A stretch of DNA of 46,586 bases from Bacteroidetes bacterium MED-G20. Its GTDB lineage: Bacteria; Bacteroidota; Bacteroidia; Flavobacteriales_D; Parvicellaceae. Numbering within the stretch: position 1 is the first letter of the stretch; each line of letters starts with the position of its first letter. Of the stretch, positions 36,612 through 45,693 are shown one piece after another. Under the pieces are notes generated by a model. It saw only the letters and a list, made by a program, of their open reading frames with translations. It was not told the origin of the DNA and ran no database searches. Made by a program: the position numbers and the translations under genes. The stretch lies in assembly GCA_905181675.1 (NCBI GenBank), contig CAJIYZ010000030.1, positions 1 through 46,586 on the forward strand, read 5' to 3'.

Positions 36612-37846
36612 CTAAGTTTTAGAGTTACAATGGAAAGAACTGCTAATAGAATACCTATAATCCAAAATCTTGAAACTATTTTAGCCTCATGAATTCCCTT
36701 CTTTTGGTAATGATGATGTATTGGAGACATTAGAAAGATTCTTTTCCCTTCACCAAATTTTCTTTTGGTGTATTTGAAATAAGAGACTTGAAGAACGACG
36801 CTTAAATTCTCAATAAGAAAAACTCCACAGAAAACTGGAATTAATAACTCTTTCCTTATTGCTATAGCAAAGACAGCTATTATGCCTCCTAGAGCTAAAC
36901 TTCCTGTGTCGCCCATGAAAACTTTAGCAGGAAATGAATTGTACCACAAAAATCCAATGCATGCACCAACAAATGAGCTAATAAAAATTACAAGCTCTGA
37001 CGAGTTTGGAATGTATAGAATATTTAAATAATCTGAAAAAACTAAATTACCTGAGAGATAAGCAAAAATAGCCAATGTGATTCCGATAATTGCACTCGTC
37101 CCCGTTGCAAGACCGTCTAAGCCATCTGTTAAATTAGCACCATTGGATACTGAAATAACAATAATTACTATAATTGGGATAAATACTAACCATGTATATT
37201 TTGACAATTCAGGGCTTATCCAAGTAATTAGCCATGAATAATCAAACTCATTGTTTTTAACAAATGGAATTGTAGTTTTTAGTGATTTTGTCTCTTCCCA
37301 GAAATAGCTTTTTGAATCCTGAGAATTGTCTTGCTCAGTAACAATTTCAGTATTGTAAAAAGTTTTGGATTTAATTGTAACAGAATCACTCCAGTACATG
37401 GAAGAACCCACAATAATACCAACTCCGATTTGTCCTATTACTTTAAATTTTCCGGCTAATCCTTTTTTATTTTTTTTGAATACTTTGATGTAATCATCTA
37501 GAAACCCAATCAAACCTAACCAGACTGTGGCAACAAGCATTAATTGAATATAAATGTTGTCCAACTTGGCAAAAAGAATTGTTGGCACTATTATTCCGGC
37601 TAAAATAATAACACCACCCATAGTTGGAGTTCCAGCTTTTACCATCTGCCCTTCTAAACCCAGATCTCTTATTGATTCCCCAACTTGTTTTCTCTGCAAG
37701 AATTTAATTAGTTTACCTCCAAAAATTAAGGTGATTATTAGGGACGTGATTACAGCCATACCTGCTCTAAAAGAGATAAACTGAAATAGTCCAGAACCAG
37801 GCAGATCAAAATTTTGATTTATATAATTAAAAAAATGATAAAGCAT
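36608..37846 (-). CDS. mraY: Phospho-N-acetylmuramoyl-pentapeptide-transferase MraY
   Basis: MraY links the pentapeptide precursor to undecaprenyl phosphate to form lipid I. The 412-residue integral membrane protein shows [10 protein letters not shown], the catalytic [14 protein letters not shown] near residue 118, [12 protein letters not shown], and the C-terminal [13 protein letters not shown]. It is about 50 residues longer than E. coli MraY. The extra stretch (about residues 160-205, polar, with [12 protein letters not shown]) lies between two membrane helices on what should be the periplasmic side. Such an insert is common in Bacteroidota. Confidence 0.96.
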   Translation of the reverse strand: MLYHFFNYINQNFDLPGSGLFQFISFRAGMAVITSLIITLIFGGKLIKFLQRKQVGESIRDLGLEGQMVKAGTPTMGGVIILAGIIVPTILFAKLDNIYIQLMLVATVWLGLIGFLDDYIKVFKKNKKGLAGKFKVIGQIGVGIIVGSSMYWSDSVTIKSKTFYNTEIVTEQDNSQDSKSYFWEETKSLKTTIPFVKNNEFDYSWLITWISPELSKYTWLVFIPIIVIIVISVSNGANLTDGLDGLATGTSAIIGITLAIFAYLSGNLVFSDYLNILYIPNSSELVIFISSFVGACIGFLWYNSFPAKVFMGDTGSLALGGIIAVFAIAIRKELLIPVFCGVFLIENLSVVLQVSYFKYTKRKFGEGKRIFLMSPIHHHYQKKGIHEAKIVSRFWIIGILLAVLSIVTLKLR

Positions 37847-39309
37847 TATTGTTGTATTTGTTTAAAGATTTCAATAGTGGTTTCTAAATCGTCAAAATGT
37901 AATTTTTCATCTCCTATAATTTGATATTTCTCATGTCCTTTACCGGCAATTAAAATCACATCTCCACTTTTTGCTAATTCACAAGCAACTTTAATTGCTT
38001 CTTTTCTTTCTTGAACGGTTAATACTTTAGAAGATTTAGACTTTGGAATTCCGGAAACAATTTCCTTAATGATTTCACTTGGCTTTTCAGTTCTAGGATT
38101 ATCAGATGTTACTATCACCCTATCACTATAGATTGAAGAAATCCCCCCCATCAAAGGACGCTTACCTTTATCTCTATCTCCTCCGCAACCAAATACAGTG
38201 AATATTTTTTCTTTATCGCTTTTAAGGCTTACTAGTGTTTTTAGAACATTTTCAAGAGCATCTGGAGTGTGTGCATAGTCAATGACTGCTGTAATATTGG
38301 ACGGCGAAACTATATATTCAAACCTGCCATCTGGCGCTTTAAGGTTGCTAATAATTGTCAGAACTGTAAGCGCATCTTCGCCAAGAGATTTAGCTACTGC
38401 ATAAACAACTAAAAGGTTGTAAGCATTGAATTCTCCAATCAATCTTGAGGTCATTTCAAAACCATCAATTTCGATAGAAAGTCCGCTGATATTATTTTCT
38501 ACAATTTTTCCTTTAAAATCAAAATCTCCTTTCAGCCCATAAGAAAGTGGCTTAGCAATTAAATCTCTAACCATTTCTTCACCGTAGGGATCATCAAGAT
38601 TTACAATTGCTGTAGCGTCATTTTTAAGAGAACTAAATAACTTTTTCTTTGCACCTATATAGTCGTTTAAAGTGGGGTGGTAGTCCATGTGATCTCTAGA
38701 AATATTGGTGAAAACGCCAATGTCAAAAGACAATCCAGAGACTCTATTCTGGTCTAAAGCATGTGAACTTACTTCCATAAAAACATGAGAACAACCCTCA
38801 TTCACCATCTGGCTAAGCAATTCATTGATTCTAATAGAATTGGGAGTTGTATGAGTGGAAGGAATTGTCTTGTGAAGGATTTTAATATTGACAGTTGAGA
38901 TAAGACCAGTTTTATAACCCATTAATCTATACAAGTCGTATAATAGTGTTGCACAAGTAGTTTTGCCATTAGTGCCAGTTATTCCAACTAATTTTAATTT
39001 TTCAGAGGGATTATCGTAAAAATTCGAGGCAATAATCCCTAAAGCATTTGAACTATCATTTACTTTAATGTAAGTAATATCATCGTTTAAAATTTCAGGC
39101 AGATTTTCACAAACTATAGCACATGCACCACTATCCTGGGCTTGTGAAATAAACTTGTGACCATCTTGAGCAACTCCTTTTACAGCTATAAACAAGGATA
39201 GATTGACAATTTCTCTTGAATCAAATGCAATATTTTCTACTGCAATATTGGTATTCCCTTTAATTTCAATAATTCTAACCCCATATATAATATCTTTTAG
39301 TAGCTTCAT
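37846..39309 (-). CDS. murE: UDP-MurNAc-tripeptide synthetase MurE
   Basis: MurE adds the third amino acid to the peptidoglycan stem peptide. The 487-residue protein has the P-loop [15 protein letters not shown] near residue 112, [22 protein letters not shown] and the C-domain motif DNPR at 403-406. DNPR marks enzymes that add meso-diaminopimelate rather than lysine, so the wall should be of the meso-DAP type. It overlaps ftsI by four bases and abuts mraY. Confidence 0.97.
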   Translation of the reverse strand: MKLLKDIIYGVRIIEIKGNTNIAVENIAFDSREIVNLSLFIAVKGVAQDGHKFISQAQDSGACAIVCENLPEILNDDITYIKVNDSSNALGIIASNFYDNPSEKLKLVGITGTNGKTTCATLLYDLYRLMGYKTGLISTVNIKILHKTIPSTHTTPNSIRINELLSQMVNEGCSHVFMEVSSHALDQNRVSGLSFDIGVFTNISRDHMDYHPTLNDYIGAKKKLFSSLKNDATAIVNLDDPYGEEMVRDLIAKPLSYGLKGDFDFKGKIVENNISGLSIEIDGFEMTSRLIGEFNAYNLLVVYAVAKSLGEDALTVLTIISNLKAPDGRFEYIVSPSNITAVIDYAHTPDALENVLKTLVSLKSDKEKIFTVFGCGGDRDKGKRPLMGGISSIYSDRVIVTSDNPRTEKPSEIIKEIVSGIPKSKSSKVLTVQERKEAIKVACELAKSGDVILIAGKGHEKYQIIGDEKLHFDDLETTIEIFKQIQQ

Positions 39310-41402
39310 CCCAGTTGTAAAACAATTTTTTGACCCTTATTAATTCTTAAACCTGCTTTGATCGATTGGTCTCTAACAATTCCAGAACCAACAGGCTGCA
39401 CAAATAATCCAAACTTTTCGAGCATATAAGTAGCATCTATTAAACCCATGCCAACTACGTTAGGTACTAATCCTTTTTGTGTCTTTTTATAAATTAATTT
39501 AATGGCATCTTTCCCAGTTTTGGTAGTTATCCATTCGTTCGAATTGGCAGTTAAATCTTCAACAGGAATTCCCATGTTTTTGGAGGCAATAAGAAAAGAC
39601 TTCTTGTCACCACTTCTTGAATAAGGATAACGGTTCAGAGTATCTTTTAAAACAATATTTTCTTTTTGAAATTCTTGGGCGTAAACCTTATCTGCAATCT
39701 CTTTAAAAACAGTTCCAGAAACAACAGAGCCAAAAATATTTTTAGTTGGGCCTTGAACAACCACAATGCAACTATACATTGGATCTTTGGTGGGGAAATA
39801 TCCACAAAATGAAGCTTGATATTTATTATCCCCATAACCTTTAGAACCTTGGGCAATTTTGGAAGTACCTGTTTTTCCTGCAATTTTAAACCCTCTAGCT
39901 TTTATATTTTTTGCAGTTCCTCTTTCAACAACTCCCTCAAGCATTGCCTTCAAATCCCTAAGTGTAGCTTTAGAACATATAGAAGAATTTAATATTCTTG
40001 GCTTATATTCTTTCTGAACTTCACTACCTTTTTTAATATATTTTACAAATTGAGGCTGAAGTAAAGCCCCTTCATTTGCCACTGCATTGTACAAAGCCAA
40101 TGTTTGAAGAGGTGTCATTTTCAATTCATAACCAATTGACATCCAAGGAAGAGTAATACCCGTAAAAGTTGGGTCTGAAGACTCTTTTATTAGAGGCATT
40201 CCCTCACCTAATATTGACAAACCAAGTTTTTGATGAATTCCAATTTTTTTTAATCCATCAATAAATTCCTGCGGCTCTTTTTTATAGTTATCGTAAATTA
40301 TTTGACTTATGACATTAGAAGATTTTTCAAATGCATCTTTAATAGTATTTCTCCCATAAACTTTCCCTCCATCTGTCAGGTAATTGTCGTAAAACTCATA
40401 TCTACCTGTCATATCTACCGAGTCAGTTATTTCAACCTTTCCCTGCTCTAAAGCAACCAACAGAGAAGCAAGTTTAAATGTTGAACCTGGCTCAGAAGCC
40501 AAGCCAACTGCATGATTTTGAGCCTCAAAATAAGTTTCTGTCTTAGGGTCAAATGAAAGGTTTGCAATGGCCTTAATAAAGCCTGTTTTAACTTCCATTA
40601 AAACAGCACAACCCCTCTCAGCTTTTTGCTCTCTTAATTGTTTTAATAATGCAGACTCTGCAACATCTTGAATATTTATATCAATCGAAGTATAAACATC
40701 GCTTCCCGGAACAGGCTCAATAGAGAATTCATCTTCTTTAGGCTTCCATTCATTTCCCCTAATTTTCTCCATTATCATCTGTCCATTCCTACCCTTCAAA
40801 TACTCATTGAAAGCACCCTCTATACCGACTAATATTGGTTTTTTACCCTCATTTTCTACAGCATACCCAACAGTCCTATTAGCAAGCATGCCATAAGGCT
40901 TCACTCTTTGATTAGATTTCAAAATAATACACCCACCTTTGAATTTTCCCTGGTTAAAAATTGGAAAATTTTTCAACCTCTCTATCTGATCATTTCTTAA
41001 CCCCCTTTCAACAAAGAAAAACTGACTCTCGTTTAGTTTTTCTTCAATAAATAATTTCTTCCATTTTTCTGATGACCTATAATTAAAAAAAGAGCTTAAA
41101 GAATCTGAAAGCGATTGAATATTATCAAAAAATAATAAAGAATCAATCACTTTAAAGTCAATATATATTTTGTATCTAGGAACTGAAAGAGCTAGAGATG
41201 TCTTTTGCTCATTAGAAGCATAAATATTGCCCCTTGGTGCCAAAACTTTTTTTGACATAAAAATTTGCTTATTAGCATCCAATTTTAGTTGCTCACCTTT
41301 AAATATTTGCAAATAAAATATCTGAACTACTATTGCTAAACCCATAAAAAGGACAAGAAAATAAACTGAGTAAAGTCTAATTAAGGATTCTTTATTTTTC
41401 AT
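39306..41402 (-). CDS. ftsI: Septal penicillin-binding protein FtsI (PBP3) with PASTA domain
   Basis: FtsI is the septal transpeptidase that cross-links new peptidoglycan. The 698-residue protein has one N-terminal membrane helix (about residues 10-31), a pedestal domain with APRGNIYAS, and the transpeptidase domain. The active site is Ser307 in STFK (307-310), with SSN at 361-363 and KTG at 510-512. A single PASTA domain ends the protein (VPNVVGMGLIDATYMLE to the terminal IVLQLG), which is absent from E. coli FtsI but usual in Bacteroidota. It overlaps ftsL by four bases. Confidence 0.96.
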   Translation of the reverse strand: MKNKESLIRLYSVYFLVLFMGLAIVVQIFYLQIFKGEQLKLDANKQIFMSKKVLAPRGNIYASNEQKTSLALSVPRYKIYIDFKVIDSLLFFDNIQSLSDSLSSFFNYRSSEKWKKLFIEEKLNESQFFFVERGLRNDQIERLKNFPIFNQGKFKGGCIILKSNQRVKPYGMLANRTVGYAVENEGKKPILVGIEGAFNEYLKGRNGQMIMEKIRGNEWKPKEDEFSIEPVPGSDVYTSIDINIQDVAESALLKQLREQKAERGCAVLMEVKTGFIKAIANLSFDPKTETYFEAQNHAVGLASEPGSTFKLASLLVALEQGKVEITDSVDMTGRYEFYDNYLTDGGKVYGRNTIKDAFEKSSNVISQIIYDNYKKEPQEFIDGLKKIGIHQKLGLSILGEGMPLIKESSDPTFTGITLPWMSIGYELKMTPLQTLALYNAVANEGALLQPQFVKYIKKGSEVQKEYKPRILNSSICSKATLRDLKAMLEGVVERGTAKNIKARGFKIAGKTGTSKIAQGSKGYGDNKYQASFCGYFPTKDPMYSCIVVVQGPTKNIFGSVVSGTVFKEIADKVYAQEFQKENIVLKDTLNRYPYSRSGDKKSFLIASKNMGIPVEDLTANSNEWITTKTGKDAIKLIYKKTQKGLVPNVVGMGLIDATYMLEKFGLFVQPVGSGIVRDQSIKAGLRINKGQKIVLQLG

Positions 41403-41716
41403 TTTTTAGAATTCTTATTATGAATGACTAGAGGAGGATCTACCGACTCATGCAAACCCCATTTTTCTGTTTCTTCCACTACCTTACTCTGCAGGCTCTC
41501 CTTGTCGTAGAGCTCTAAAACAGATTGTAACTCGGAATATAATTTTTCACCTGTTTTACTTTTTTTAGAAATCTCCAAAACAACTCCATCTACATGGTAT
41601 CCATAAGCCACATAGAGAACCATTAAAAAAGTGACATAGACTAAAAAAGGAGTATTGTTTATGACCATTCCTTTTTTAAAAAGATCTCCAGAAAATATTT
41701 CTTTAAAAACTGTCAT
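41399..41716 (-). CDS. ftsL: FtsL-like cell division protein
   Basis: This small bitopic protein of 105 residues has a cytoplasmic tail of about 20 residues. It has one membrane helix (about 24-44) and a periplasmic helix with coiled-coil character (LEISKKSKTGEKLYSELQSVLELY). FtsL proteins are poorly conserved; the call rests on topology, size and the place between rsmH and ftsI. It ends with a four-base overlap with ftsI. Confidence 0.85.
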   Translation of the reverse strand: MTVFKEIFSGDLFKKGMVINNTPFLVYVTFLMVLYVAYGYHVDGVVLEISKKSKTGEKLYSELQSVLELYDKESLQSKVVEETEKWGLHESVDPPLVIHNKNSKK

Positions 41717-41717
41717 T

Positions 41718-42629
41718 TTATTTCATTTGTGCAATCCTTAGTTTTGCACTTCTAGCTCTAGGGTTTAATTTTATTTCAGCCGCATCTGGCACAATGGGTT
41801 TCTTATTAACCAAATCAAATGGTTTAGAAATATTTCCAAAAAAATCTTTTTCTAAATCACCATTACAATTACCAGTTTTGAAAAAGTTTTTAACTAACCT
41901 ATCTTCTAATGAGTGGTAAGTAATTATTGAGACAATCCCTCCATTTCTTAAGACCTTTGGCAACTGATTTAAGAACTCAATTAAAGCGTTAAGCTCCTGA
42001 TTAACTTCAATTCTTATGGATTGAAAGACTCTTGCTAAGAATTGATTTCTAACTTTTTGAGGTACTAAAAATTCAACACATTTAACTAAATCTTGAGTTG
42101 TAATTAGCTGGTTTTGTGTTCTTGCCTCAATAATATTTACCGAAAGTCTTTTAGACTCGACAGGTCTAAAGTCACCAAACTGAGAAAAAATATTTTCAAG
42201 CTGAGCAGTATCGTAAGTATTAAGTAAGTCAAATGCATTAAGTGCTGCATCTTTATTCATTCTCATGTCTAGTCTTTGGTCAAACCGAAAAGAGAAGCCC
42301 CTTTCTGGATTATCAAACTGATAAGATGAAACTCCTAAATCTGCTATAATCCCTATTGGAAGTTCGCGCCCCAAAGCCTCTAAAACATTTTGAATGTTTC
42401 TAAAATTTTGCCTTACTAATGAAAACCTATCGTCTATTATATGATTTACAGAGGCGTCAGCGTCCTGATCAAAAGCCAACAACTTTCCTTTGTCAATTTG
42501 ATCTAAAATAGCCCTGGAGTGTCCACCGCCTCCAAATGTGACATCGACATAAAAACCAGAAGGGTCAGAAACTAAAGCCTTAGTGGCTGCACTTAATAAA
42601 ACTGGTATATGATATTGATCAACCTCCAT
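41718..42629 (-). CDS. rsmH: 16S rRNA (cytosine(1402)-N(4))-methyltransferase RsmH
   Basis: RsmH methylates C1402 of 16S rRNA. I chose the ATG at 42629 (303 residues, MEVDQYHIPVLL), which overlaps mraZ by 11 bases; the longer frame from 42683 would lie in the mraZ gene. Motifs are YHIPVLLSAATKAL, the SAM loop VDVTFGGGGHSRAIL, LADLGVSSYQFDNPERGFSF, DMRMNK and ITYHSLEDRLVKNFFK. Length and domain order are standard. Confidence 0.95.
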   Translation of the reverse strand: MEVDQYHIPVLLSAATKALVSDPSGFYVDVTFGGGGHSRAILDQIDKGKLLAFDQDADASVNHIIDDRFSLVRQNFRNIQNVLEALGRELPIGIIADLGVSSYQFDNPERGFSFRFDQRLDMRMNKDAALNAFDLLNTYDTAQLENIFSQFGDFRPVESKRLSVNIIEARTQNQLITTQDLVKCVEFLVPQKVRNQFLARVFQSIRIEVNQELNALIEFLNQLPKVLRNGGIVSIITYHSLEDRLVKNFFKTGNCNGDLEKDFFGNISKPFDLVNKKPIVPDAAEIKLNPRARSAKLRIAQMK

Positions 42630-43086
42630 CAGCAGACTCCCCCATAACTTCGTGAGCCAATTGATCAAATCCGTCCCAGTCATTTTTCATCATGGACTCA
42701 TAGGTTTTTTTATCCCATATTTCCCACAAATCAACATTTGCAACAATAACTAGTTCTTTTTTAATCCCAGCCCAACCAAGTAAACCCTTAGGAAGTAGCA
42801 ATCTACCATTACCATCTACTATAATTTTGGTAGCACCTTTTTGAAACATACGAGCAAATTTCCTATCCTTAGATTTAAACCTATTGAGCTTTCTCAACTT
42901 GCTCATAACCACCATCCACTCCGAAGAGGTATACATAGAAAGGCAATCATCAACTCCTCTTGAAACGACAAACTGTTCTTGATCCACAGGTGACAATTGC
43001 TTTCTAACATCAGAGGGAATCAACATTCTCCCTTTAACATCTAGCTTACAATAATATTCACCTATAAATCCTGACAATTGACTCAA
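42619..43086 (-). CDS. mraZ: Transcriptional regulator / division protein MraZ
   Basis: MraZ is a ring-forming DNA-binding protein with two AbrB-like domains that represses the dcw operon in E. coli. The 155-residue protein shows the first domain with FIGEYYCKLDVKGRMLIPSDV and the second with VDGNGRLLLPKGLL. The start is TTG at 43086 (MSQLSGFIGEY); a second in-frame TTG at 43077 would give MSGFIGEY, and no ATG lies near. Repeats matching MraZ binding sites lie 30-45 bases upstream, so self-regulation is likely. Confidence 0.93.
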   Translation of the reverse strand: MSQLSGFIGEYYCKLDVKGRMLIPSDVRKQLSPVDQEQFVVSRGVDDCLSMYTSSEWMVVMSKLRKLNRFKSKDRKFARMFQKGATKIIVDGNGRLLLPKGLLGWAGIKKELVIVANVDLWEIWDKKTYESMMKNDWDGFDQLAHEVMGESADGG

Positions 43087-43115
43087 ATTTTAAATGTAAA
43101 TCTAATAATAATTTA

Positions 43116-43130
43116 CCCACTTTTTCCCAC
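43116..43130 (-). promoter_or_regulatory. MraZ operator: two GTGGG repeats, 10-bp period
   Basis: On the minus strand, reading toward mraZ, GTGGG occurs at 43130-43126 and again at 43120-43116. The resulting TGGGA-N5-TGGGT fits the TGGGN direct repeats with 5-base spacers that MraZ binds in E. coli. Two repeats are present where E. coli has three. Confidence 0.7.
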
Positions 43131-43222
43131 TAATATAACTTTGTGGATAACTTTTAACGATAAACTATAAAATAAGTTTCAATATAACCAATATTTAATC
43201 TGTTAAATGAATTAATATTTAG

Positions 43223-43237
43223 GTGGTAAAATGTGGG
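43223..43237 (+). promoter_or_regulatory. Possible second MraZ-type site facing the acyltransferase operon
   Basis: On the plus strand GTGGT (43223-43227) and GTGGG (43233-43237) repeat with the same 10-base period as the mraZ operator, in the opposite orientation. One base departs from the consensus. It lies about 70 bases before the acyltransferase ATG at 43305. Confidence 0.35.
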
Positions 43238-43304
43238 TGTCTATTTTTTATAACACTATTCTATCAACAATTTGTTACCTTTAAATTGAAATAACATTTG
43301 ATTA

Positions 43305-44156
43305 ATGGAGGTTCAAAAAAATGTTGACATAGCAAAGGTGATAGAGACTAAAAGTCCAAGGTTTTTTAAGCTTATGCCAAATTTTTTATTACATAAATTT
43401 AAATCCCTACTTCACGAAAGTGATCTAAACTATATCCTGAAAAATCTAGCAGGGAAAGAAAAACTTGAATTCATTAATGGAGGTCTAAAAGAACTCCAAG
43501 TGATGTCTAGCAATTTTGGATTAGAAAAAATACCAAGAGAAAAAGGAGTTATTATTGTTGCCAACCACCCACTAGGAGGATTAGACGGACTTGCACTTAT
43601 CAACGAAATTGGAAAATACAGAAAAGACATCAAGTTTTTAGTTAATGACATCTTGTCAGAAATTGAACCTTTCAAGCCCTACTTTATCCCTATCAATAAG
43701 CATGGATTAAACTCAAGGGAAAACATCATAAGACTTGAAAAACTATTTGCATCTAACGAATGCATAGTAATCTTCCCGTCCGGACTAGTTTCAAGACAAA
43801 AAAATGGAATTATTAAAGATTTAGATTGGAGAAAAACCTTTGTAACAAAAGCGAAAAAACACAATAAACCAATATATCCAGTTTATATTAGTGGTCAGAA
43901 TTCAAAAAGATTTTACCAAATTGCAAAATGGAGAAGTATTTTTGGTGTAAAAATAAATCTTGAAATGTTTTTTCTAGTGGATGAGATGTTCAAGCAAAAA
44001 GGAAATAAAATTGACATAACTATGGGAAAACCCATAGACCCTGGAAATCTAAATGATAAGAAAAATGATTTAGAATGGGCACAAGAAATTAAAAATCATA
44101 TATATAAAATACAAAACAATATTAATTTAGAATTTATAGAATCGATAAAAAAATGA
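43305..44156 (+). CDS. Hemolysin-like acyltransferase, GlsA/OlsA-type O-acyltransferase
   Basis: This 283-residue acyltransferase is related to 1-acylglycerol-3-phosphate acyltransferases. It shows IVANHPLGGLDGLAL near residues 85-99 (the NHP-x-GG-x-DG form of the catalytic histidine motif), a second block with IPINKHGLNSRENI, and VIFPSGLVSR with the FPSG motif. No membrane helix is obvious. With the GNAT-type gene that follows (overlap ATGA), the pair matches glsA and glsB of Bacteroides, which make glycine lipids: GlsB N-acylates and GlsA O-acylates. The assignment to amino-acid lipids is inference from the pair; the amino acid is not determined. Confidence 0.82.
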   Translation: MEVQKNVDIAKVIETKSPRFFKLMPNFLLHKFKSLLHESDLNYILKNLAGKEKLEFINGGLKELQVMSSNFGLEKIPREKGVIIVANHPLGGLDGLALINEIGKYRKDIKFLVNDILSEIEPFKPYFIPINKHGLNSRENIIRLEKLFASNECIVIFPSGLVSRQKNGIIKDLDWRKTFVTKAKKHNKPIYPVYISGQNSKRFYQIAKWRSIFGVKINLEMFFLVDEMFKQKGNKIDITMGKPIDPGNLNDKKNDLEWAQEIKNHIYKIQNNINLEFIESIKK

Positions 44157-45085
44157 AAAAAATTATTAATCCTATACCGACCTCTCTTATTGAAAAAGAA
44201 ATAAACAAAGACACTTTTGTAAGAAAAACTAATTATTGTAATCATGAGATCTATATAATAGATTACCACAACCATATTAACACGACTATGGAGATAGGAA
44301 GACTAAGAGAACTTAGCTTCAGAAATGCTGGTGGAGGAACGGGCAAATCTTATGACCTAGATGAATTTGACACAAGAGAAGAAGCATTTTATAAGCAACT
44401 ATTAGTATGGGACCCTGAAGAAAAAAAGATAATTGGCGGGTACAGATTCATGCTAGGAAATGATGTAATTAATTCTATAAAGCACAATAAGACAGCTACG
44501 AATAATTTATTTGATTTTAGTTCTGATTTTTATTCTAAAATATTGGGTTTAACAATTGAGTTAGGCAGATCATTTGTCCAGCCAGAATACCAGCCAAGTT
44601 CTGGCAATAGAAAAGCTATATTCTCATTAGACAACCTATGGGATGGATTGGGGGCACTTGTGGTAGACAACCCAGAAATAAAATATTTTTTTGGAAAAGT
44701 AACTATGTATTTAGACTTTAATAAAAAAGGACGAGATTTAATTCTAGGTTTCATGAACCACTTCTTCAATGACAAAGACCATTGGATTACCGCAAAACAG
44801 CCCTTAGCACTTCACCACGATATAGCCTACTTTATCGCCCAAATAAAAGAATTAAGCTATAAAGAAGCATATAAAATATTGACAAAAAACCTCAAAGAAT
44901 TAAATTGTTCTATCCCACCTTTAATAGCTGCATATATGAATCTATCATCTTCTATGAAAACATTTGGAACAGCAATGAATACTAAATTTGGAGATGTTGA
45001 AGAAACAGGGATCCTAATTTCTATAGATGATATTTATCCTGAAAAAAAAGACAGGCATGTTAACACTTACAAGAAGATCAAATAA
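44153..45085 (+). CDS. GNAT-type N-acyltransferase, GlsB/OlsB-like
   Basis: This 310-residue protein belongs to the hemolysin/OlsB-like GNAT group that transfers a 3-hydroxyacyl chain from acyl carrier protein to an amino acid. It shows MEIGRLRELSFRNAGGGTG near residues 45-63, a YRFMLG strand, LTIELGRSFVQPEYQ and a kinase-like-sized C-terminal domain with ALHHDIAYF. It overlaps the upstream O-acyltransferase by four bases and is followed by engB after five bases. Homology to Bacteroides GlsB is likely; the final lipid product is inferred. Confidence 0.82.
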   Translation: MKKIINPIPTSLIEKEINKDTFVRKTNYCNHEIYIIDYHNHINTTMEIGRLRELSFRNAGGGTGKSYDLDEFDTREEAFYKQLLVWDPEEKKIIGGYRFMLGNDVINSIKHNKTATNNLFDFSSDFYSKILGLTIELGRSFVQPEYQPSSGNRKAIFSLDNLWDGLGALVVDNPEIKYFFGKVTMYLDFNKKGRDLILGFMNHFFNDKDHWITAKQPLALHHDIAYFIAQIKELSYKEAYKILTKNLKELNCSIPPLIAAYMNLSSSMKTFGTAMNTKFGDVEETGILISIDDIYPEKKDRHVNTYKKIK

Positions 45086-45090
45086 CCATT

Positions 45091-45693
45091 ATGGAAATTA
45101 AAAAAGCAGATTTCCTTTGCAGTAATTCTGATTGGAAAAAATGTCCAAAAGCAAATCTCCCAGAGTATGCCTTTATCGGAAGGTCAAATGTTGGAAAATC
45201 CTCCTTAATAAATGCTCTTACCAACAGTAAAAAACTAGCAAAAACATCTGGAAAACCTGGGAAAACCCAACTAATTAACCATTTCTTAATAAATGAAAAT
45301 TTTTATCTGGCAGATTTACCAGGATATGGATACGCCAAAATTTCAAAAAAAATAAAAGAAGAATTCCAAAGCTTTACCCTGAAATATTTAGAGAAAAGAG
45401 AAAACTTAGTCTGTTTATTTATGTTGATTGACCTAAGGGTTACTCCACAAAAAATTGATCTTGAATTTATGGAGTATTGCGCAGTTAAAACTATACCATT
45501 TGTCATATGCTTTACAAAAGCTGACAAACTTAAGAAGGCTGAAATAAAAGAAAACACAGAAAAATATAAAAAATTTCTATTGAAAGAATGGGAAACTTTC
45601 CCAGTAAACTTCACCACTTCTTCTACAAAAAAAATAGGACTAGATGAAATAAAACTGTTTATTAACGAACAAAACATTCAATTTAAATCCTGA
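45091..45693 (+). CDS. engB: Ribosome biogenesis GTPase EngB (YihA/YsxC)
   Basis: EngB is a GTPase needed for 50S subunit assembly. The 200-residue protein has G1 GRSNVGKSSLINAL at about 30-43, G2 around TSGKPGKTQ, G3 DLPGYGYA, and G4 TKADK. Size and motif spacing are standard. The gene lies five bases after the GlsB-like gene, so it may be carried on the lipid operon. Its stop overlaps by four bases the first plausible codon of the next gene (CTGA). Confidence 0.95.
   Translation: MEIKKADFLCSNSDWKKCPKANLPEYAFIGRSNVGKSSLINALTNSKKLAKTSGKPGKTQLINHFLINENFYLADLPGYGYAKISKKIKEEFQSFTLKYLEKRENLVCLFMLIDLRVTPQKIDLEFMEYCAVKTIPFVICFTKADKLKKAEIKENTEKYKKFLLKEWETFPVNFTTSSTKKIGLDEIKLFINEQNIQFKS

Noticed and set aside
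42630..42683. Longer N-terminus for RsmH.
   Set aside because: The extra residues are encoded inside mraZ and do not resemble RsmH, whereas the ATG at 42629 gives the usual family start.
43142..43150. Perfect DnaA box (TTATCCACA on the minus strand) between mraZ and the acyltransferase, hinting at an origin.
   Set aside because: It is a single box. Another perfect copy lies inside the dehydrogenase gene at 18348-18356, and chance expectation in this AT-rich window is about one. No box cluster or origin-type neighbours such as dnaA or dnaN are present.
45303..45677. Antisense frame of 124 codons across engB.
   Set aside because: The engB frame has all G motifs; the antisense product is low-complexity and hydrophobic without a start signal.
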